From Gnetum montanum (Eukaryota; Streptophyta; Gnetopsida; Gnetales; Gnetaceae): 64,000 nucleotides of DNA. Shown in pieces: positions 57,748 to 64,000 of this stretch (positions are counted from its first letter, which is position 1; every line of letters begins with the position of its first letter). The stretch lies in the NCBI GenBank assembly GCA_015680685.1, contig MNCI01009276.1, positions 160,501 through 224,500 of the forward strand, in the 5' to 3' direction. Position numbers and translations under genes: made by a program. The notes beneath the pieces are model-generated. The model was not told the DNA's origin, did not search any database, and saw only the letters and a list, made by a program, of their open reading frames with translations.

Positions 57748-58690
57748 TGATGAGTCATGAATTTGCTGGCTGTGATATCGCAGTCATGATATATCAGCCC
57801 TGTTGTATCAGTAGCTGAGATATCGCAACGGCCGTGATATCGCGTCTTCCCTGCGATATCATGTATGTGATATCGTAGTGCGTCACAATTTCTATAAATA
57901 AGAGGTGGATTTTCCAGTTTTAGGTATTAGGAGTTAGAAGTAGTGAAGCTCTGGTAGTTTGATCCCTCAAAGTTAGATTATTTTTCTGTGTCCGCCTGTA
58001 GTGTGGTGAATGTAATTGTACGGTGTCTCTATTTGAGTATGACATACTTGGACACGCATATGACCGGCAATAAAGATCAAGATTACTTCATCATTGCAGC
58101 ATTCACTTTGTTATTTATTTATTTGTTTATTTATTTAATGTTATTTACTATTTTCTCTCTCTCACCCTTAAACTCCTAGAACGTGGAACGAGTACGACTT
58201 GGTTACGAGCATTTAAGTGTGACTACTTGGTAACCTAGTGGCATATCTAGGATCTACGCTTGGTAACCCAGTGGTGTATTTGGGATCTACGCTTGGTAAT
58301 CCCAGTGGTGTAACTAGGATCTATGCTTGGTAATCCTAGTGGTAGTCGTGCATGAGGTCCAAGATGTGTACGGTTGATCAAGGAATCAGTTGCTCATCGC
58401 ACTTAGGCTAGATTAGATTTTCTTACCCTTTTCCTCCTAGCTTAGCTTAGTTAGTATTATTTTCCACTGCCTTCAGGAGTAGCATAGATTAGGAACACAT
58501 CATACACCTCACTCTAGACTAAACGATATGTGACAAATATATAATACTAGTCCAGGTGGGAAGACAGCGAACTACGACCTAAGGATAACTATCTAGGTGC
58601 GACAACTAGTCCGTCTGCCGAGTTCGACCGGATCATGCGTGCTACGCTCAATTCGTATGGTTGAGTGTAGGGGTAACTCACCACTCATCA
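57748..58690 (+). repeat. Element D 3' LTR
   Basis: It matches 52179-53111 with few substitutions. It has one more stretch of GATATC motifs (57773-57873), a shorter TTTA run and the same four-copy CTTGGTAA repeat (58226-58347). It ends CCACTCATCA. Confidence 0.9.
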
Positions 58691-58695
58691 GTAGG
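58691..58695 (+). other. Target-site duplication of element D, right copy (GTAGG)
   Basis: GTAGG follows the last base of the D 3' LTR and equals 52174-52178. Element C sequence resumes here. Confidence 0.9.
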
Positions 58696-60491
58696 TAATC
58701 TGGTTGTTAATCATGTTGTCCATTGAGGTGAGGCTTTTTCTCAATGTTGTTGAGTCATAAGGGATTGATTATTCAAACATTAAGACCACAACATCCATCC
58801 AACCATTCCATTAATAAGAGGCTCTTGCTTTGGTCATAATGGTACTCTTTTCCATCATTCAACCTAATCATAAATATATAATCTTTATGTCTAGATAGAA
58901 GAGTGAAAAACCAAGGTGGAATGTAAAGGGTGTGACATTAAGGGGATTTGTGGATTTTCTTTGGCTACTTCTATATGTTCCATCATGTTGATGAGGATGT
59001 AACCATATCCTTATAGATCTAACAAAAAATTGGAGTAAGAGAAACTTTAAACAACATTGAATAAACTTCTGCGGGTTCCACTGGAAAGACATGTACCCAT
59101 GCCTAAAGGTTGGCAACTTCTCAAAACCAAAAAAATAAACAAACAAACAATAATTGTGCCATAATCTCCCTTGGACAAAATGCCAAGTGATGTTACTCCT
59201 TGCAACCTTGATAGTCTTATGGTTGTCTGTCGATGGGATGAAATAATGTGGTGTCACTAGTGGTTTGGACTTGGTTTGAATCTTGGAAAGAAGGACACAT
59301 GGTCATTTAACTATTAATAACACACAAGATTTCATTGTGACCATGGTACGACACCTCATGTCCCGATCTTTGCGACCCCTTCTATGATCCATCTCATCTC
59401 ATTGTTTGGATGTTCATAACTTGTGGTTTTGTGTAACATAGAGCGATTATCTCAATTTTGTGATTTTAACATGTGTGTTTTGTTTCACAAGTATGCATTG
59501 CATTCAACCCCTCTAGTGCCTATGGACATTATAGGTGTGGTTACAGAAGGGCATCATAGGCTAGAGCCTACTTTGCGGAGGATCCACTTGTGTAACTTTT
59601 GTGACTTGTACTTGTTTACTATGCACATACCATTTTTTAGCTTCCAAAAACTTAATTTTTTCATCCTATTGTTTCCCTTCTCACAAAATTAATCTATCCC
59701 ACAATCAAGCTTTCAATACCCTTTTTCTTGCTCATTTTCATACTTTTCATGTTGACAATTTCACCTTATCCTACTTCTGATGCCTCAAATTAATTTTTCA
59801 CTTACCTAGCATGATAAACTTAACTTCAAACCTTTCAATCAATCCTAGAGTTTTAGTTTGCATGTTCATTGGCCCCATAAAATCGAAATTTTTGGACCTT
59901 GACATCGCATACCTAGTGTCAGGTCTTAAAAATAATATAAATACGACCCCCATAGACATCAGAACTTCATTTTTCTCATTTGCTACTAGGGGAGTTGAAA
60001 TTTTTTCTCACGACTTAGAGCTCTACACCTCCATCTTCCACTTGTGATATCTAGCTCTCTAACACTCCAATTTTCGTGTTGTTTGAATCTATTTGAACCT
60101 AGAGTGTTTAACTTACTCGTGGGGGTGTGTGCATGCAAACTTTGTATTGATTTGTTAAAATTTTCTATCACTCAGAAGGTATTATAAGGGTAAGAATGTT
60201 AAAAAACCTTAGGAATTATAATATAAAATCACTAATGATAATGTCAGATGTCCAATTTTTCTAACCCACAGATCCATGACCATTATTTTAAGCACAAATA
60301 ATGAAAAAGGAACTAGTTGCAATGTATCGTAAAAAAGATAGACACTTTTTGGGATATTTTTCTTGAAAATTTTCCTAATCCTACAATCATATGCATTATG
60401 AGCTCAATGGACTAAGGTTATGAGTGAGGTATAAATTGATTAATGATAATAAACATAACCTTGATAACACTTGGTTTTTTCTTGATTGCAA
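58696..60491 (+). other. Element C untranslated middle region
   Basis: No supportable gene is present. Blocks match D (58740-59110 to 55430-55830; 59940-60130 to 56470-56690) and, around 59553-59592, A and B. The end, TTGATTGCAAATGG, is the mutated splice-acceptor position before ORF2. A TATAAATACGACC at about 59936 may be a second TATA-like site. Confidence 0.6.
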
Positions 60492-62990
60492 ATGGCCCTA
60501 AAAAGAGGTGCTCAAGGGTTAACCCTTGTAGAGAGCTACTAAATGTCCACACAGTGGCTGCTGCCAACAAGGAGAACATGAGGAACATGCTGAATAGGAG
60601 GCCCAGTATTTTAGTATCCATCAAGATGCCCCTGCTACTGAGCAATTGGCCCAAGGAGAGGCTATAGAAGTACCAGCTCTCAAACAAGGAAAACATCTCA
60701 CATTGCCCCCTAACTACCTTGTTGCCACTTTGAAGAAATCTACATTGGCTTTGGTCATTGTGGAAATGAACTTCGGTCCATTCATAAAGTTTGCTCCAGA
60801 AGTGGTGTGGACGCAACTCAAAGTGTACCCACTATGGCCTATCTTGTCTAACAGTGGTGAATGGTACCTAGGTGAAGTCCATCAATTTTGGCATAACAAA
60901 GACAAGGGCACCACTATTAATATTTGTAGGGTGATTGTCTCTTACTTAGTCAAGGACATTGCTACAGCCCTCAACCTACCTAATGAAGGGACCAAGGTTG
61001 CTCACCTATCCAACAGATCCAACCCTGAAATAAAGAAATTATGGCTAAGATGGACATACGATAAAGAGGACAAGTCATACCATGAAATGAGTTTGGAAGA
61101 GAGAACCTACTTTAAGATTGAGACATACCACCTATTTCCTACCAAATGGCTTAATCGAATCTCAACTTATGCAGCTAGGGGAAGTGCCATTCTAATGGTA
61201 AATTTTGTAGTCAACCTTCCCCAAAATTACTTCACAGAAATTCAACAGCAGTTTGAAGAAACGAAGTCAGGGAGACCAACACTTCCATTTCCCTATCTAA
61301 TCAGAAACCTATGCAAGCATGTTGAAATATTGGGATATACCAATGATATCCCTAGGAAGGCTCAACATGTCTCCTTCATAGAACTCCTAAAAACTGCAGC
61401 ACCAAGAAAAGATTCTGGTGAGGAGTAAGAAAAAAAGGAGGCAGAACCAAGAACAAAAACACAACAAGAGCCTGAGCAATGTCCACAAGCACAAGCTCTG
61501 CCACCTCCTTTGCAACATTATAGATTGTTAATTAGCCACTTGCAAAGGATTGCTGAAACCATCAGCTGGGGAAGAAAGGATGAGGCCAATCTCTTATGAG
61601 TGTATGACCCACCGTATCAGTTGATCCAACAAGGGGAGAGATCTCAATACAGTCAAGAGGAGGGGGATCTCAATGGTCATGCCAGATCTCTGGAAATGCT
61701 ACATCCTTTCAAATCACATTGGAAACTAAAGAAGGCACCACAGTTGTGGTGCTACAACACAAGGATGCAGTAGGCACAACCGAGGTGATCACTAATCATA
61801 TTAAAGAGTCGTTCAAGGTTCCTATTATGCCTCTAATTAATATGGTAGGAACTAGAGACACACAAATGTTGGCTAGGACCTGAATGACTCCTGTAGTGCA
61901 TGAGGACATGCTTGACTACTTGCTGTAGATGGGTCAAGTAATGACCACTCTGTTCAACATCCCCAGTGATGTCACTACAACTCAATCAGACCTCATCACT
62001 ACCAAAGGAAAGTTGATCATGGTAGAGGTTAGGGAAAAACATGTAGAAGCTAAAGTACAAAGATTGTAAGAATATTTGGTTGCCCTACAAGATGAATGAT
62101 GGGATGCTGCTCACTTTGTCGCACTAGACCAACTGGAACAATTTAGGATAAAGGAGCATACCAAGCTAGAAAAGGAGAGAGCAGTTGTAGAGCGAGAAAA
62201 GGAGATGATGGTTTGGAATGCCTTTGCTATAGACGTGAAATCTCATGCATATAAAAAGGCATTGACAATTGTCCAAAAAGAAAATAAGCAACTTACTATA
62301 CAGAATTCCCAATTGACCATTGTAGAAAGACAAAAGAACATCTTAGAAGAAAGTGTCCACCAATTGTGCAAACAACTAGTGAGGGTCAACCAAGATATGA
62401 GTAGATTGGCCTAGGAAAATAGAACCCTCTCCATGAAGGAGGTACATGCTATTCACCAAAAGTCAGCAATCGAGATAAACATGTGGCAAAATGAGGTCAA
62501 AAAGCATTAAATATTAAAAGAGCACTTTCATGACCAAGTTGGCATGTATAAGGAAATCAATGAGAAGGAAATCAAGATGGCCAAGGCCCACATCAGCACC
62601 TTGGTAGTGTAGAATTCTGAATGGTAGGCCATCTTGGATACTTATGCCATGGTTCAACAAGTAGAAGTCAAAAATAAGGACCTATAGATAGAGGATTTAA
62701 AAGAATACATGGCGTTGGCTAACCTGAGATATGCCAACCTTGCCATGTTAACAGCAAGTCATCCCCAAAGTGAGCTAGATAAATAAGTGGCTACCACTTA
62801 TGCATTATATGAGAAAGAGTTTGTGAATCAAAAAGATGCCTTGCAAAAGTTGCAGGTGATAAACTTAGAATTAGCAATGGTCAAAGCTAGTTATCAAGGA
62901 CAAAAAGATGTAGCCTTGAACCTAGCTCATAGATTGATAGATTATCATGAGCTTAAGGGCAAAGCTAGGGCTTTCAAGAAAGAACGATAG
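60492..62990 (+). pseudogene. Element C ORF2: globular region plus long coiled coil, no known enzyme motif
   Basis: The start MALKRGAQGLTLVESY is followed by a frameshift. The best-kept part, about 60646-61428, includes NYLVATLKKSTLALVIVEMN, EWYLGEVHQFWHNKDKGTTI, TYHLFPTKWLNRISTYAARG and LPFPYLIRNLCKHVEILGYT. It is loosely like the putative plant transposon protein domain (PF20167-like). From about 62050 to 62990 the translation is strongly heptad-like and rich in Lys, Glu, Gln and Leu (KLEKERAVVEREKEMMVW, LTIVQKENKQLTIQNSQLTI), so a long coiled coil of about 300 residues is expected. The full protein would have had about 830 residues. No signal peptide, membrane segment or catalytic motif is seen. 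At least ten stops are present. Confidence 0.65.
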
Positions 62991-63004
62991 TAGTTCATGG
63001 CATG

Positions 63005-63826
63005 TGATGAACCGTGATATCGTGTATGCGATATTGCATCCACAATATCAGATCGACCATGCCATGTTGGATACTCAATATTGCAGCATGCCTCCTTACT
63101 TATAAATAAGAGGCGGTGCCCTTGGTTTCCAATAGTTAGAAGTTAGTCCCTTAGGCAAAATATTGCCATTTTTTCTCTCCAGAGTTAGAATTATTTCTGC
63201 ATGCCCGCAGTAGGAGTCATAGAGTGAACGGATCTTTATTCGAGCATTGTGTACCTGAGCACACTTTGTGTATGGCAATAAAGATGAACTTTATGATAAA
63301 CCTTGAAACATACAAAATAGGTTAATTAGTATTAATTATTATTTAATTCTTCCCTAGTTAATTAATGATCTCTCTCACCTTACAAGTTTCTTAGTTAAAT
63401 ACACTCAGTATGACTACTTCGAGCATGTCTGTAGCACTTGGTAACCTAGTAACGATTAGCGTTTGGTAATCCCAGTAGCGTTGCACCGATTTAGGATGTG
63501 TACGGAAAGTGGGAATGGATACTAGTGTTAGGAGTACTTAGAACTTAGCTAATGAATAGTTAAATTAGATTAGTTACTTAGTTATCTCTCTCCCCCTCCT
63601 TACTAGCATAGGATATAAAACACATAAAAGCCATAAAAATCATATGCCTCAAGCTTACTTAACCATACAACCGTGACATACAAGTAAGTTTGGGAAGACA
63701 ATGATTAATCAACTTGCTATTTTTCCACAAAGGTGCATAGGCACTTAGTCCTTGGAATTTGATTGGATCATGCGTGAAACGCTCGTATTCATATGCTTGA
63801 GCGTAGAGGTACCTTGCCACTCATCA
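63005..63826 (+). repeat. Element E 5' LTR
   Basis: The LTR runs from TGATGAACCGTGATATCG to GCCACTCATCA. It has GATATC/GATATTG motifs at 63015-63050, a TATA box TTATAAATAAGAGG (63100-63113), AATAAAGATG (63277-63286) and two CTTGGTAA/TTTGGTAA repeats (about 63437-63487). Confidence 0.85.
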
Positions 63827-63827
63827 T

Positions 63828-63845
63828 TGGTGTCGTTGCTGGGGA
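63828..63845 (+). promoter_or_regulatory. Element E primer-binding site (tRNA-Asp type)
   Basis: TGGTGTCGTTGCTGGGGA differs from TGGCGCCGTTGCCGGGGA by three C-to-T changes. Confidence 0.82.
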
Positions 63846-63959
63846 CTTAGGTTTTTGTGCGCTAAGTAGAACTTAGGAAATCATTCACATCATTGGAACA
63901 AACCATTAGGGTTGATTAAGAAAAAAGATAATAGTACCTTGCACATTGAACAAGAAAAT

Positions 63960-64000
63960 ATGTCTTCTTCTTCGCACAAAAGCACTTCACCACCTAGGAC
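63960..64000 (+). CDS. gag: Element E gag start, truncated by window end
   Basis: The frame MSSSSHKSTSPPR begins about 115 bases after the primer site, the same position as gag in C (108 bases) and D (126 bases). Only 13 codons are visible, so integrity is unknown. Its Ser-rich start is unlike that of B, C and D, in keeping with the different LTR subfamily. Confidence 0.5.
   Translation, partial: MSSSSHKSTSPPR

Larger units (their letters stand above)
52179..58690 (+). mobile_element. Element D: full-length gag plus ORF2 Athila-like element with TSD
   Basis: This is a structurally complete LTR element of about 6.5 kb (including a 538-base N gap) inserted into C. It has LTRs 52179-53111 and 57748-58690, a tRNA-Asp-type primer site, gag (53256-55254), a long untranslated middle with an internal TATA box, ORF2 (56982-57578), a polypurine tract and GTAGG duplications on both sides. 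It lacks pol in all visible sequence; the gap is too short for RT plus integrase. The LTRs are highly similar, so it is probably the youngest element here. ORF2 is shorter than in C. Confidence 0.88.
48656..63004 (+). mobile_element. Element C: Athila-like, gag plus ORF2, no pol; split by D
   Basis: The 5' LTR is 48656-49474, followed by a tRNA-Asp-type primer site and gag (49601-52088). Element D is inserted at 52178. After D, C continues from 58691 with DNA that matches D's own internal region (compare 58740-59150 with 55430-55830) and ends with ORF2 (60492-62990). No protease, RT, RNase H or integrase is present. Element E begins at 63005, so the 3' LTR of C lies beyond E, outside the window. 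Stops in both genes show it is inactive. Confidence 0.82.
63005..64000 (+). mobile_element. Element E: 5' end of an Athila-like element
   Basis: A complete LTR (63005-63826) is followed by a tRNA-Asp-type primer site and the start of a gag-like frame, then the window ends. The LTR resembles that of element A and differs from B, C and D. It sits 14 bases after the end of C ORF2, so it probably landed in the 3' end of C. The preceding five bases are GCATG, the predicted target duplication. Confidence 0.78.

Noticed and set aside
60492-62990. ORF2 as a retroviral-type envelope gene
   Set aside because: It lies where Athila-like env ORFs lie and may be spliced, but I see no signal peptide, no membrane segment and no fusion-type region; the coiled coil is Lys/Glu/Gln-rich.

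Overview
The window is a stretch of plant nuclear DNA made almost entirely of nested, decayed retrotransposons. I find no host protein gene, rRNA, tRNA or CRISPR array that I can support. The evidence for a plant is the set of families present: Athila-type Ty3 elements primed by tRNA-Asp, Ty1/copia, a chromovirus-like Ty3 element, a Tat-like Ty3 element with two RNase H domains, and a LINE with plant-type ORF1 and zf-RVT regions. The DNA is AT-rich, nearly every reading frame carries stops, and nesting reaches three levels. This suits a very large, slowly purged genome such as that of a gymnosperm or another giant-genome plant, but the species cannot be named from this sequence. Runs of N at 5275-5633 and 55905-56442, and single Ns at 26229, 44459 and 54220, mark assembly joins.

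Layout. (1) 1-33.7 kb is one old Ty1/copia element (called G) split by three insertions. G survives as 6010-6404, about 11029-12478 and 31832 to about 33690. Inserted into it are A (1-6009, Athila-like with gag, protease, RT and RNase H but no integrase), J/K (6405 to about 11028, a pol-less iMet-primed element with three LTRs in a row) and H (12479-31831, minus strand, chromovirus-like). H is itself split by I (17192-29788, Tat-like, LTRs of about 2.9 kb). (2) About 33.7-45.45 kb is a LINE (L), split by B (35857-42133, minus strand, Athila-like LTRs, gag only). (3) 45.45-48.66 kb is unresolved, with one LTR-like end at 46462. (4) 48656-63004 is C, an Athila-like element carrying gag and a second gene (ORF2) but no pol. 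It is split by D (52179-58690), a relative of the same design with matching GTAGG target duplications. (5) 63005-64000 is the 5' LTR, primer-binding site and first gag codons of E, whose LTR resembles that of A.

How the parts work together. B, C and D keep Athila-type LTRs, a tRNA-Asp primer site and a gag with a CX2CX3HX4C knuckle, but lack protease, RT and integrase. They would have needed enzymes supplied by a pol-bearing relative; A is the only pol-bearing Athila-like copy in the window. C and D also carry ORF2, which encodes a globular region and, in C, a long coiled coil. In D, ORF2 follows an internal TATA box that matches the LTR TATA region and a splice-acceptor-like TGATTGCAG directly before its ATG. 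This gag plus separately expressed ORF2 design, and the position of an archaeal-type RNase H between protease and RT in I, are the two most noteworthy features.
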